From Eriocheir sinensis (Eukaryota; Arthropoda; Malacostraca; Decapoda; Varunidae): 64,000 bases of DNA. The stretch's first letter is position 1. The number at the start of each line of letters is the position of its first letter. The position numbers and the translations under genes are program-made. The notes below the pieces were generated by a model. That model had not been told where the DNA came from. It saw only the letters and a list, made by a program, of their open reading frames with translations, and ran no database searches. The stretch is taken from positions 25,403,813 to 25,467,812 of the forward strand of contig NC_066516.1 in NCBI RefSeq assembly GCF_024679095.1. The letters are read 5' to 3'. Positions 41,985 to 54,441 of the stretch are shown here, piece by piece.

Positions 41985-43195
41985 CCCGAGTGATCTGCTG
42001 CTGCTGCTGCCGCCGCTGCTTGGCTCTGCTGGTATTGCCAACAGCGACCGAGTGGCGTTGCACGGGAGGAACCGGACCGGCTGCCTCTCACTTCAGCCGG
42101 GTGGGAGTTAGGGTGACGTTTGGTTGCTGTATGAGGGAGGCGGGGAGTCCACTGGGGTCAGTACCTTCAATGGCTCGTTATAAATGGTTGTTTTAGCGGA
42201 CTTGTATCGTGAGCCCGGCGAGCGCAGGGTGGCCGATGGGCCGCCGAGGGGTCCGGGAGGTGAGGTGATGATGTCAGTGATGGTCGGGTGATGTGAGCGG
42301 GTGAAGAAGAAAGGGAAGAAGGACGTGTTAGGTGCCCTCCAGAAGGATGGTGATCACTATCGTGGTGCCAGTGGCATCCAGGTTCTGCATGATGGTGTTG
42401 CTGGAGTGACGTCTGCCGCAGGGCTGACGTCTTCTGGGATGGGAAGGATGGACTCCTTTCTTGGCGTCACGGCCTGTGCACCGAGGAAGTCACCCTGGGC
42501 AGAAGGGCAGCAGATTGTAGCGGCAAGTCACCTGGGCAGGTGGCGGGCTGAGCGGAGCGACCACTACCTGTACGGTTGGCGGCGACAGCCAGACTGTTGG
42601 TGGAGGGAGGGACGCGCGCCGTTTTCTCTGGCGCTGCGGTTGGCTGGGCACGGCGTCTCCAGTGAGAGTGTTGCGGCCAGCCAGGACAGGAAGCACCTGC
42701 AACTTGTGCAACTCTCAGCACCAGCTTCACATCATTTCCGGCGGGGGAGTGTACGAGCGACGCCGTCTACACAGCACTCTCCGCCCGCTGCCGCCTCTCT
42801 CTCCTCCTCCCCAATAACTTCCTTGCAAAATTCAATCTGTGGCAGCTGGCGCCCCTCGGTCCCCTCCCACATCTTGCTGGCCAAGTGCCAAGCCCACCGC
42901 TACCCGGCCGCGGTCAAGAGGCCTCCCGGTGGTGGCTCCCTATGCGTCATGCCGGGTCACCTCAGCCTGGGGGCTACATCCCCTGACACTTCATATTCTG
43001 AGGGTGTCGGGCCTGTGCCTTTCCCTCCCCTCCAGCACCGCCTGAGAAGTGTTAGTGAAGCGGCGGCGTGGCGACGCGTTGCTCCTCCCCTCCACGATCA
43101 ACCTTCCCTGTGCAGCCCCCTCCTCGTCTTCCAGGCCCCCTCCCCTCTCGCTCTCCCCTCTCCCACAGGACCAGTCACTCGGTCACTAACACAGC
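41985..43195 (-). promoter_or_regulatory. GC-rich putative promoter / 5' region of the ZP-N gene
   Basis: A GC- and CpG-rich block starts immediately upstream of the ZP-N start codon. It holds a (CTG)n run at 41995-42010 and many Sp1-like GC words. A 359-codon open frame on the + strand is open mainly because of base composition and has no recognisable protein. Confidence 0.35.
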
Positions 43196-43196
43196 C

Positions 43197-43262
<66 letters not shown>
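43197..43262. repeat. (TC)n microsatellite
   Basis: About 33 TC units, followed by a short (CA)n. Confidence 0.97.
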
Positions 43263-43274
<12 letters not shown>

Positions 43275-44499
43275 TACACACACTCAGGGAAGGAGGCCAA
43301 ACACTGTGTTGAGCAATGGAGAGCTTATCGCCGAGCCGCCGTCCATCCTCGTCGTCCTCCTTCCTTTTATTCTACACTAACAAACAAGCGTTCTCTTTCG
43401 TGCAGCCGCTCAGAGGTGAACGCACCTGCGATACCTTTTTTTCCAATGCAAGTGGCTGAGTCCCTTTGTTCCCTCATAAACAGGCGCGTGTTGCAGCCCC
43501 GCGCCGGCTCAGCCCTGCGTGTCGCGCTGGCCGAAAGCCGCCGTGCGCGCGTGAAAAGGTCTCAGAGCACTTCGTATTTACAGAATAAACTGTGCACCGC
43601 GACCCACGCGGCGAGTCCCGTACACAGAAGGTTAAATGACCCCGATACCTGGTGCCCGGGGCAGGGCCCGGGGTGTGGCAGACGCAGGGGAGGACGCGGA
43701 ACTCATATCCTTTTCCTTTCTCTGTTCCTTCCTCTTCCTCACCACTCGTCCTGCTCTTCCTTTTCCTGTTCCCAGCCCCCTCACGCATATCAGTTATCCT
43801 CCACAGCCTCTTCATTACAGTCACCCTACTTGCAGTTACCTATAGGCAGGCTTGCCCTAACAGTCTCCTCTATTCCCACCCTCCCCATGCCCAGCTAATC
43901 GGTACAATAAATAAGATCTCAGGCAAAATTATTAATTGCTTAGTAGTGTGGTGTGCGTGTGTCTAGCAGCGTGGATGGGGAAAGCTGTGAGGGTGGGGAA
44001 TGGGGGAGAAACTCGTCAGTGAGTACCCAAGTTGTTCCCACTGATATCGTGTCCCGGGGCCGCAGCAACACGCGTACTGCGTTTGGAGGTGAACCCCAAT
44101 ACTCGTGCAGCATTGCGCCAGCCTCCCCGCTCCCACGCCCCGCGCCGCCGCCACCACAGGCCAGCAACAAAGAGCAGCGTGAGTGAAAGCTAGACGCCCT
44201 CAGTTTTTTTTTTTTTTTTTTATCTTTGACGCAGTTCAGCTGAGGGAAGCGTGAGACAGGGTAGAGACATACACGACCCGGTCCACGTAGGCTACAGGCT
44301 TGTAGAAGCACGAAAGTGTTGTTATTCGTAAATTCTGAGCCGTTACGTCAAATCTTGTTATGCACTGTTTTAAGAAGTAAACATTGGTTTTGTCTTGAAA
44401 AAATACATCACCAGTGATCATTGCACTAAATTACGACACGTGAAGCCAGTCATCTCACGAAGTCATCTTGTCAAGGCGGCCAAAACGAATCCTTTAACA
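43263..44499. other. GC-rich non-coding DNA
   Basis: CpG-rich around 43480-44160 with poly(T) at 44204-44221. No coding or RNA gene could be supported. Confidence 0.45.
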
Positions 44500-44594
44500 A
44501 GAGCAAACAGGAGTTGCCTTGTAATGAATTTTAACAGGAGCTGCCTTGTATAATCCTACCGGCCTCTTGCAGTTACCTTATATTCTTATGTTCT
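44500..44594 (+). mobile_element. CR1-like LINE 3' tail
   Basis: CAAACAGGAGTTGCCTTGTA, then a near-duplicate AACAGGAGCTGCCTTGTATA, then GGCCTCTTGCAGTTACC and TTATATTCTTATGTTCT. The TTCTTATGTTCT terminus is typical of CR1-clade 3' tails in decapods, and a like terminus appears at 56.88 kb. Confidence 0.45.
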
Positions 44595-45654
44595 AAAAAC
44601 TGTATGGGCGTCCCTCGCCTGTCCTCCCTGGCCTCAAGGGTCTTTATCTTTCTGTCCTTGGCTACCTGTTTCCCCATTGTGTCGGTTGAGTAGGCTTAAG
44701 TTTTTATTAATCCTAGTTTTTCTTGTTTAGCATAGCATAGCGGGGTCTAGAAGGACAAAAGGCTATCGGTACGATCTCATACCCAATGTAAGGCGTTTTT
44801 TCTTAAATACGTCACAGATACGTCAGCAGACACCCGGCGGCCTATTTTGGCGCACACGTGTGTATGACGTGCGTAACACATGAGTACGTATATGTGAGCG
44901 TGTGGGTCACTGTGTGCGGCGTACGTAGAACACTGTCAAATAGACGAGTTTATTCAACAGTTTACACGACACAACACCCAATACGATTCACTGGCCGCCT
45001 GTTTGCCTTTTGAAGATGTCTAACAGTCTCCAATGATTAGTAATAACTTTAGTTATTCCTCTGTACGTTTCGTGGTCCGAGGCCCCCAGCTGGCACCGCC
45101 TGCGCCCTCAGCCACAACATAGCAGTTAATTTGCTTGAACGACATTAAGTTTCCATCCAGGGTGGCAGCTAATATATGAAACTACTGTTGCCATCAATTC
45201 TGGTGCCCTATTGTGCCTAACTTAAATAAATTTGTTAATACTTCCCGCATCTTCCCATGACTTCTTTTATACGAAGCAACAGCGTCTTACAGGCATCCTT
45301 CTTCAAGTCTGTGTTGCCTTGACCCGCTCCTTACGCCGCAAGGACAAATGTGTTTCCCGCGTGACCTAACAATGAGGGAGCCTTTCTAGCGTCCCTTTAC
45401 ATGGTGCTCATGTCATGGCTAGGCAGCCATCGAGGTCTACACAGCCCTCAGCACCAACACCCATCCCAGCACGCTCTCAACCTGATCCATGTACGGGGGT
45501 GCGTTTACCCAGCCCGCCCGTCGAGGAACAAGGAAACAAACACAAGAGTAGAGTGAGTAATTCTTCATGCCCGTGGTGGTGGGTTGTGTCCCGCTGCAGC
45601 GCCCCAACCCGTCAGGAAAGGAAACCATTGCTGCTTTCTCGTTACATATATATT
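44595..45654. other. Unique non-coding DNA
   Basis: Nothing recognisable apart from mixed ACGTAY-type words between 44850 and 44940. Confidence 0.45.
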
Positions 45655-45659
45655 TTTCC

Positions 45660-45734
45660 CTTTTCCCCTCTACTTCTCCTTCTTCTTCTTTTCCTTCTTC
45701 TTTTTTTCATCATCATCATCTTCTTTTTCTTCTT

Positions 45735-45799
<65 letters not shown>

Positions 45800-45825
45800 C
45801 ATTAGTAGTAGTAGTAGTAGTAGTG
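45660..45825. repeat. (TTC)n-(ATT)n-(TAG)n compound microsatellite
   Basis: (TTC)n at 45722-45764, (ATT)n at 45765-45800, (TAG)n at 45804-45823. Confidence 0.95.
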
Positions 45826-46164
45826 TTATTACCATTCTCACCATCGTCATTTTCGTCATCATTATCATCATTATTATCATTATATATAGTTCCATTTTCA
45901 ACCCTGCGCCTTCCTTCATCCAAGAAAGTTGAGGAAAACAAGCCTCTCTCTGATTCTCCACCGCACCTTCTCGTGACTGTTTGCTCGGGCTGGGACTAGG
46001 AGGGAGGCGCTGCCCTGGCCGCCGTGACCACCCCGGAAAACCTGAACCCGGCGCCCCGAGCAAGGTCCGCGCCCCGCCAGAGGCCACCAAAGTTGCGGCC
46101 CGGCCCGTGGGAGAGTCTGAAGGGGCAGGTTTCCTTCTTGCACTTGCGAAATACTTGCGTGAAC

Positions 46165-46246
46165 ACATTTTTTTTTTTTTTTTTTTTGAGGAGCGGAATG
46201 AAAGCGATTTACTATGTGTGTTTGTCTGTTTGTTTGTTTGTTTGTT

Positions 46247-46280
<34 letters not shown>
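46165..46280. repeat. Poly(T), (TTTG)n and (GT)n tracts
   Basis: T18 at 46169-46187, (TTTG)n at 46223-46252, (GT)n at 46253-46280, then (GTT)n at 46351-46390. Confidence 0.95.
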
Positions 46281-46284
<4 letters not shown>

Positions 46285-46851
46285 TCATAGGCTGCTTATA
46301 TAGGGGGAGTGAGCGAGAATGGACACGCATAACACATGGATTATTTCTTATGGTTGTTGTTGTTGTTATTGTTGTTGTTGTTGTTGTTGTCTTTTTTCCG
46401 CTTTGCCACATTTCTTCTTTTAGATTTAAATCCTTTTTTTTCCTTTCCTCTGATGTCTCTTTTTTTTAATTCTTCTTTTCCTGCTTTTTTTCAAGTTCGA
46501 CTGGCTTTTTTCTTCACTTTATACTAATCTTTTCCCTTTTATGTCACGTTTCTTCCTTTCACAGGCTCTCCCTTCTTTGCTTTGGTACCTCGGTATATAT
46601 ATTCTTTCCTGCTGTTTTTCCTTGTTTGAGAAGCCTCTCTGATTTACTTTAGCTCTCCCTTTCTCTTTCTTTTGTGGTACGTTGTTTACGCACACTCTTC
46701 TTTTCACCTCATTTCTTATCTTCGGGTTATATCTTCCTGTTTGAATAACTCATTTTCTTGCTCAGTTGCATACTCTACGTTCTTTCTCTTTGTGTGTCCC
46801 TATTTTTCCTTGCTCACCTTATTCTTTGGTGATAAGCTCTTTCCTTTTAGA

Positions 46852-47184
46852 TTTTTTTTTTACGTCTACGCCTATAGCGCCGGTAGGCTTGCTTGAGGGG
46901 CCTGGATGGTGTTCGGCCCCAGCCCGTCATGGCGCAGGCAAGTGTTTATAGTGGCGCCATCTTCTCTTGGCTCATGCTGCCCCCCGGAACTCCTTCTTGA
47001 TTCACTTGGACGGTTTCCTCTAGAGTCTGGGTTGATGGGTGGTCTTCAGGACAGCATGTGGGTAGTTTTAAGCCACTCGACGGTGACTGAAAAATCCCAG
47101 GTGGTAGCGTGGGGATTCGAACTCGCGTCGTCCATCACGCGGTGAATGTGGGCCCAGCACGCTACCACTCAGCCACCGCCTACC
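46852..47184 (-). mobile_element. tRNA-derived SINE, family A (full length, - strand)
   Basis: On the - strand: GTAGGCGGTGGCTGAGTGGT (A-box-like), B box GAGTTCGAATCC, then AAAACTACCCACATGCTGTC, GGCGCCACTATAAACACTTG, GCCTACCGGCGCTATAGGCG and a poly(A) tail (T-rich at 46852-46861). It is the better-preserved full-length copy, matching 3959-4288 throughout. Confidence 0.85.
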
Positions 47185-47199
47185 CACAAATTACTTTTT

Positions 47200-48960
47200 T
47201 TTACTCTTTGATGCTTCAGCTCTCATTTTTAGGAGGATTTACCTCACTAAGTTGAATGCCTTTTTTTTGTTGTAAAATCTACTATCGTTCCCCTTTTTGC
47301 GTTACTCTTCTTCCTCTCACGGTGTTTTCTCCTCTTCGGTTCATCATTTCCATTTCCATGCCGTTCACCCCTTGTATGTTCTTCCCTTCGCAGTGCCTTC
47401 CCTTTTTACGGTGCTCGGAAAGAAAGTATCAGGAAAAAAAGTTGTTTCTTGTTATTTTTTTTAGGTTACTTTTTTTCGTGTTACTTTTTTTCCTGTTACT
47501 TTCTGTCCTACAATCCCTTTTTTCGTACTTCTTCATTGTTTACCTTTTTTTCAATCTTTCAGTCTTATATTATTTTCTTCTTTGCATTCAATTTGCATTT
47601 CAGTTCTTCAATCCCTTCCTCTCTCGCCCCCCGGCTTGTCTGTTTGGCTTGTTTTCGTTTCATATTCTGCTAGCGTTCCCTTTTGCGTTACTCTTCTTCC
47701 TTTCTTTGTTTCTTTTTCTCTTCTTCGTGCATCATCTCATATTTTCATGCCGTTCATTCCTTGTATTTTCCCTCTTTTCACGATGCCTTCACTTTTTACG
47801 TACTTCATTGTTCTTCTTTCCGGCCTTCTGTTTTATTTTTTTTTCTGTTTCACGGTGTCTGTCTTTGCTTTCGGTGCCTCAGTTATTTTTTTCAATGCAT
47901 TTCTCCCTTGCCGCCCAGCTTGTCCGTCTGTCTGTCTGTCTGTCTCTCTCGCCACGTCACGTCCTCCTGCTGCCCTGTCCTAACCCCAAGGTCCTCACCC
48001 TCCCTTCGTGCCGCTACCCTCCGCCGCTCAGTCCTCAACCAACACACTTTATTTGGCTTCCGAGTCCAACCAAACCCCGCCGGGCCTCACCTCAGCTCCC
48101 AAGTCCTCCTGCCCTCCCTTCCACGCCGCTGGTGCTCCTTCCCTGTATACCCTCCTCCTTCTCCTTTCTCCTCCTGCTTTTCTGCTATATTCCTCCTTGA
48201 CGTCCTGCTCTCATTCTTCTTCTTTTTTCTTCCCACCTTCTCCTCCTGAATCTCTTATTCTCGTTTTTTCTCATCCTGCTCCCATTTTCTTTATTTTCTC
48301 TTCTTCTCCCATTCTTTTCTTCTTTCTGCACCCTTCTTCACCTTCCCTTCTTCCCAACTCCATCTCTTCTCCTCCCTATCTTCTTCCGTTCTCCTACTCT
48401 TGTACACCTCATTTTTTCCTTATCTTCTTCCTTTCTTTTCCCTTCTCCATACCCTTCCCTCATTACACTATAAGCATGAGCACTTACACGTCTGCCTTCC
48501 AGTCCATCCAACGCCAATGTCTCATTTTCTCTTACAGCTCCTACTGCCGTCTCTCTGAATGGTCACTGCTAATTTAGCCTTACGTCACCTGTCTCTTTGA
48601 ATGGACGGTCACTTCTAGCTTAGTTAACATCACCTATGCCTCTTTGAATGGAAACTTCACCTCACCTTTACATCTTTGAATGAACGGTCACTGCTAACCT
48701 AACATTATCCCTGTCTCGTTTACGTCTGTTATCTCTTCATTCTGTTACTCTACCTCTTTCTCCTCCTCCTCCAATTATTCGCTTCCTGCTCTTTTATACC
48801 TCCTCCTCCTTTCCTTCTCAACTTCTTCCTCCCCTATCCTTCCCCGTTCCTTGTTCTCCCCACCTTATCATCCTCCCACCATTATTCTCGTCTTCCTTTT
48901 CTCCTCCTTGTTCCCTCTTTCTCTCCCTGTCCTCCTCCACTCTTTGTCCTACGATCAGCC
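47200..48960. other. 1.7-kb pyrimidine-rich tract on the + strand
   Basis: It is dominated by T and C on the + strand with repeating CTTTTTTTC/TTCTTCC words. Long frames (such as 47256-48200) are rich in F, L, S and P and have no conserved protein. It contains degenerate repeats, e.g. TCTGCTAGCGTTCCCTTTTG near 47670 resembling 47280-47300. Confidence 0.6.
48549..48715. repeat. Degenerate minisatellite, unit about 45-52 bp, four copies
   Basis: CTGTCTCTTTGAATGGACGG, then TCACTTCTAGCTTAGTTAAC-like units start at 48549, 48590, 48641 and 48678. Confidence 0.8.
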
Positions 48961-49245
48961 GAGTTTCGTTGTGACTAAGAAGTGAATGATCAGAAACACG
49001 AATCACTTCCGAACGCCGACACGCCCTTTCTCTCTCCCGTCCGGTCGCCTCCCACACTTCCCGCCCCGCCCCTCATCACCCCTCCCCTCCCCCACCCCTC
49101 GCTGCCCGCCCAGAGAATTTCCTTCCTCGCCCAGAACGTTGACCTCTCCTGCGGGAAGCGTCGGTGGGTTCTCCCTCATTATTTGAATCACATCACCGCG
49201 CCGCCGCCACAGCCACCACCACCGCCACCTCTCTCTCTCACCCCC

Positions 49246-49251
<6 letters not shown>

Positions 49252-49328
<77 letters not shown>

Positions 49329-49332
49329 GGGG

Positions 49333-49391
<59 letters not shown>
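49252..49391. repeat. (CT)n-(GT)n-(GGGG)-(GA)n compound microsatellite
   Basis: (CT)n 49252-49282, (GT)n 49283-49321, a G-run 49325-49335, then (GA)n 49335-49391. The CT and GA arms are complementary and flank a GT/G loop. Confidence 0.95.
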
Positions 49392-49396
<5 letters not shown>

Positions 49397-49937
49397 CTTA
49401 AGATTCAGCAGCGTAGGCGTAAGGAGCTTCATTCATTAATACATTTCGTATCAGTGGCTTACAGAGCGTGTTGGAATGCCTCGTGAGCCCCAGACAGCAA
49501 GCTTGGGGCACTGGGGCGGGGGCAGCACCAGCACAGGTGACTAAGACGCTGTCGCTGTTGTGCCTATTTATGGGTTCCGCTTAACATAATTATTCGGAAA
49601 CTTGATCTCTCCAGAGGTACATTTTTTTGCGTGCCCATATCTGCTTTGTTCCAAGAGAGGCAACAAGCGCGTGTGGTTCTTGTTGCCATAAACTCGTGGT
49701 TCTTTACGTTGCTTGGTATGAAAATATGAATGGGGAGCATGGAATAGAGCCAAAAAAAAAAAATCATTACAGATGTGAAAGGGGGAAACCAGGCATTTGG
49801 AATTTCTATATTCTTTTTTTTTTTTCATAATCAGTGTCTGACTGAGATACATACTTACAGAATTCTCTCACATGTGATATCGACAATTGATTAGTCCGTA
49901 CTCCCAGTGCCTGTAAGGTTGTATTCTCAAGTGTGTC

Positions 49938-49940
<3 letters not shown>

Positions 49941-49987
<47 letters not shown>
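49941..49987. repeat. (GT)n microsatellite
   Basis: About 23 GT units. Confidence 0.97.
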
Positions 49988-49989
<2 letters not shown>

Positions 49990-50179
49990 TCGCGTTTTAA
50001 TGAGCCCCGCGCTTCAATACACACACTCCTCGCTACTCCTGAAGGTTGTGGACTCTAATTTCAAAGTCATTATCGTGCCCAGGACTCAAGGATGCGGGGC
50101 CCAGCAAGTACCAGCACCACCTTGGCGCAGAGCCGCAGTGATGCGTGAGGGGCCCGGGGCGCTCTCCGCTGTATAATAT

Positions 50180-51330
50180 TGAGATATAAACATACACACG
50201 CGGCACTTTTTACCTTTTCCTGTTGAGACCCCATGAATAATGTTATGACTTCAAATTGCGCGGCACTTATTTCTTATTCCTGATGTATTTTGTGGCTCCT
50301 TGAGTAATGGTGTACGGCTTCAACTTTTTTCAGGAGGGATCCCGAAACACCACTGAACCTTGAACCTTTTTTTTTTGTGCGTGTATTTCTTTTGCGGCCA
50401 GTTTTTTATTGGAGCAACATAGAGAAGACATTTTTCATTTCCTTAATATAGCCTTTGGTCTGCCTACCTTACCTTAGAAAATAAGTATATAATGTGTTGT
50501 TTCTAAGTAATGAAAGGGGCAACAGATTGTAGAAGCCATAGAACAAATGTGAGTAAAGATGCAACTTGATGCGAGTGCCTATTTTTATAGATAATACCTG
50601 ACCTGCCTGTTTACGCTGATCATGACACTGTGACCTGAAGTTAACATGAATGTGTGTGATGACTTAGTATTGGTCGCAATCCCGTGGATGAAGCGGAAAT
50701 AAATCAGGCAGCCCAGTCAGGTACACGCGAGTGACTGATGAAGGTCGTTGTCTGATTTATCGAAGTGTGGAATCAACCCTTATGCTCATTTGAGGTTTTT
50801 ACAAAGTCTCACAAAATCATAAGGGCAGAAACCTTAAATCAAATGGTACAAAAAGGTTGGACCTGAAGGCAGTGATAAAGTGGAGGGTTAAGGCAGAAAA
50901 ACTTAGTAGCGAAAAAACAACTAGAAAATATATAAGATGGAAGGATCACACAGGGGATTTGGCCAATCTACAAAAAAATAAGGAATGAATCCTTAGCCTT
51001 ATTTTAAATTTTTGACAAGTCAAATTGAATCGTCAAGACGATACCAATGAAGTTTTTATCAGTCTTCTTGAATCAATAAAATTACCCAAAAAGTGATTTG
51101 TAAAACTGGGGATTGAACCTTCGTACTAAAATGTACTTTTTACCGCCTTGTCAGATTATAAAGACATAACCCATAAATCAATTTATTTGAAGAATTATTC
51201 CCGTTAAGATCAGACCTTTGCTGAAACAATTTCTCAGTGTGGGATGTTGCCGACCACAGCTAGGAGGCTTTTCTAGGTAGCCCCGTTTTGTTGAGTTTTC
51301 AGAGGATGTCGTGTAGTACGTGAAGGCTCA
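50180..51330. other. Unique AT-rich non-coding DNA
   Basis: No gene, RNA or repeat family was recognised. There is a weak internal echo CGGCACTTTTTACCTTTTCC / CGGCACTTATTTCTTATTCC at 50201 and 50261, suggesting an old 60-bp tandem repeat. Confidence 0.45.
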
Positions 51331-51339
51331 CTGATACAG

Positions 51340-51720
51340 CTCAGACTCCACTGTTCGGGCTCCTTGCTGAGAAAACAAAAATTGTGATGAATTCCCGATT
51401 TGACGTCAGTTCTGTCCGTAGAAAAATACTAGGCATTAAGGTTCATCACCGAATTCGTTCTGTGGATTTTTATTCACCTCAGACTGCATTACTTCGGCTC
51501 TTCACTGAGGGGGGAACAAATGCTAAGAATCCAAGCATTTACATAAATCACGTACGTCGTTCCATGGATTGTGTAAATATGATTGCTCGTGAGTATAAGT
51601 AAGCCTTCAATACCTTTACTCCTCAACGGGAGAAAAGAAATGCGAAGAATTCCCGGTAGGAAATCAGTCCGTGGAAAACCGATGAGGCATTAACATTCAT
51701 CACGCGGGTGTGGGTGGGCC
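51340..51720. repeat. Degenerate three-copy tandem repeat, unit about 130 bp
   Basis: Units near 51345, 51477 and 51610 share CAGACT(C/G)CA.T..TTCGGGCTC(C/T), then TGCTAAGAATTCCCG, CAGT.CGT.GAAAA and GGCATTAA.GTTCATCAC blocks. Confidence 0.7.
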
Positions 51721-52017
51721 GCCTGCATTGGGAACGAAAAGGGTGGAACGGGCCTCACCCACAACAGCAACAGCCTAGATAACTGATTCTGGTGCAGAAA
51801 AGGTCTAGTTACAGGCGCTGAAAAAAATCAGCCACCGTACAAACGAAAGAATGTTAAATTAATGAAAATCAGAGAGAATGGACCCTGCGAACTCTTTCTG
51901 GCGTATGTTTTCGATGGTTTTCCTACTAGTTCATGTGTAAGGGCTGGATTTATTTACTTGCCAGTCTTGTATTGATTATGATGGCCCTCGATCATTTATG
52001 TTTCTGATGACTGTTAC

Positions 52018-52019
<2 letters not shown>

Positions 52020-52079
<60 letters not shown>
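52020..52079. repeat. (CA)n microsatellite
   Basis: About 29 CA units. Confidence 0.97.
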
Positions 52080-53399
52080 CGTCTTTCCTCACACTTCTCG
52101 GGAAAGCCTCAAGTGAGTCAGGCCTGGGAGTCATGAGTGAGGGGCGGGCGCCTGGAGGGGAGCGTCGGGGAGTCTAACGGCGGATATCATCATGGGTTCG
52201 AGGAAGAGGTGAGTCGAGGTGTGAGTCAAAGAGACATCACCGACCGAACTCCTCAAAAGATTATCCCTCAGAGGCCCGCACAATACGCTTAAGTTGTGGA
52301 GAGAAGAAAAGGAGATCGGTCGATGATTACTGCTCGTAGTATTGTTATCTTTTACGCTAAAGGTTTCAAGAGTGCGTAAGAAAATCCGCCGAAGAACTAA
52401 AGAGTCAAAATAGAATGATAGATATAGTTCCTGAGTTGCCTTTCATTTTCTTCCATGGCAGTCGTTACCGGAAATAGCAGATGATATCATATGACATTGC
52501 TACTCGTTTTAAGGATCATTAAGTCTTGTTCAATGTTGCGGAGAGAAGACAAAAAAAGGGATAGATGCAGATTATTGCAGGTGATCTTATATCCGTGACA
52601 ATCGTTATTCCAGAATCACGTAATATTAATTGACATCAGTAGCTACCTGTCTTAGAGATCGTTAGTCTCTTTTACCTTTCCATTACCAGTCGTTGAGGTG
52701 TGGTGTGCTGAAGACTCACCTTACCCGTGACCAGGTATTCCTCCGCCATGTAACGTTCGTCTTATCTTTTTCCTCCCAGCTTCCCACCCTTCCTCCCCAT
52801 CGCTGCCATCCCCTTCCTCCATTCCTGCCTTTTTTCTTCCTATTATTAGTGGTTCTTTACTTATATAGTTCTAATATAAAACGTTGTCTACGTCACAGAA
52901 AAAAAAACTACGAATTTAGAAATCCTAATACCTCCTAAAACTCATAAAACCTAAGACCTCAGCTAACTTGCAAAGAAGGATGTAAAGAAATCTTGGCAGC
53001 AGGTCCAGTATTGCAAATCAGTCTCATCATAAACAGATCAGCCGCAGAAAGGCATTTAATTACGAGCTGGTGTCCGCCTTCATCTGGGTTGTCATCACTC
53101 TGCACTGAAGACACTCACAATTGTTGCACGCTCAAGATATTCTGATCTTTTAATTTCCTTGCCAAAAGTTTACTCAAGGACTTTTATGATATTTGCAGCG
53201 GTCAAGTGGACCCGTTTATAACGGCAAGATGGTTCAACAAAATGTAGATTCATGAGAGGGCATTCAAATGAATATTACTTAAGTAAAGCAATGATTGGAT
53301 TGTATATACAAATGACGCAACTCACTCATGTGTTTTAATCAGTAAACGTTTTCATGTTCCACCCTGGAAAAAATATAACATACGATTATTTCGTTAAAA
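52080..53399. other. Unique non-coding DNA
   Basis: No supported exon. Short near-repeats around 52440-52660 (TTACCGGAAATAGCAGATGA / GATTATTGCAGGTGATCTTA) suggest another worn tandem array. Confidence 0.4.
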
Positions 53400-53470
53400 C
53401 AGTGGTTCCCAAACATTTTTACATGATGCCCGCTATTGACTTCTAAGAAATCCTCACGCCCCCCCCCCCC
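53400..53470 (+). mobile_element. hAT-like transposon terminus
   Basis: CAGTGGTTCCCAAACATTTT, followed at a short distance by a CACGCCCCCCCCCCC run, is the characteristic 5' terminus of many hAT/MITE elements in animals. The opposite terminus was not found; a (TA)n expansion begins 10 bp later. Confidence 0.5.
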
Positions 53471-53477
53471 ATCATTT

Positions 53478-53641
<164 letters not shown>

Positions 53642-54416
53642 CAGGAAAACATTCAAACGACAGGACCAACCTGCCTTCCGCATATTGATGTTTATGTTAG
53701 GTATATCGGGAGAAGGACGCTGAAGGAGGCCAAATTTGAAGTTTACTTACACTTTTGGTGAGGGGGCATGCAAATGGTGGGCGTGGCAGAGGTGAAAATT
53801 CAGAGGACAGAAAATGATGGAAACTGATGACCCGCTGTAGCGAGACTACTAGAGACCCATGACAGGAACCCCCTCGAGCGAAGATGTTTATGTTTAGTCT
53901 ACGCATTAATTTCGTCCGCGTTTTCTGTGGCGTGTGTACCTATCCGTCAGCTGTTCAGTGTTTGGATGTGTGGTGACCGCAGGGCTCCTCACGCGTCCTT
54001 AGTAATTTTACCGGAAATCATCACTGGTAAGTTGCTTTATCTCTACACCTGTGCGACAACGGAACGTAGCCCTTGGTGAGCAGGCAAGTGGCGGTATGTG
54101 CCTTAAAAGCCAAAAATATTCTTAAACTTAATGATCAAAACAGAAATAGTCAAGATTTGGTAAATGTTCTACTAATTTCCCTATAACTTAACATCCTCCT
54201 TGCCTTCCTACCTTAGAAATGGGACCAAGAATTTTTTTTCCCTTTCCAGCAATGCAACAAAAAAAGTAAAATGTGCACATAAATTTTTCTACATGTGAGT
54301 AAAAGATTAATGTTTAGCTACATTCGAGCGGCCGCTGCATTGTTTTGATGACGACCTCACCACTGGCCACCTGCACACCCCGACCTATAGCAGTAGTAAG
54401 TGGGGGGCTAGTGGTG

Positions 54417-54441
54417 TTAGGTTAGGTTAGGTTAGGTTAGG
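54417..54441 (+). repeat. Interstitial telomere-type (TTAGG)5
   Basis: Five exact TTAGG units, the arthropod telomere repeat, in otherwise unique DNA. Confidence 0.9.

Noticed and set aside
42301..43380. 359-codon open frame on the + strand
   Set aside because: No recognisable domain; open because of GC-rich composition; ends with a long poly Ser-Leu stretch encoded by (TC)n.
47256..48200. 314-codon open frame on the + strand
   Set aside because: Phe/Leu/Ser-rich translation of a pyrimidine tract; no conserved residues or splice context.
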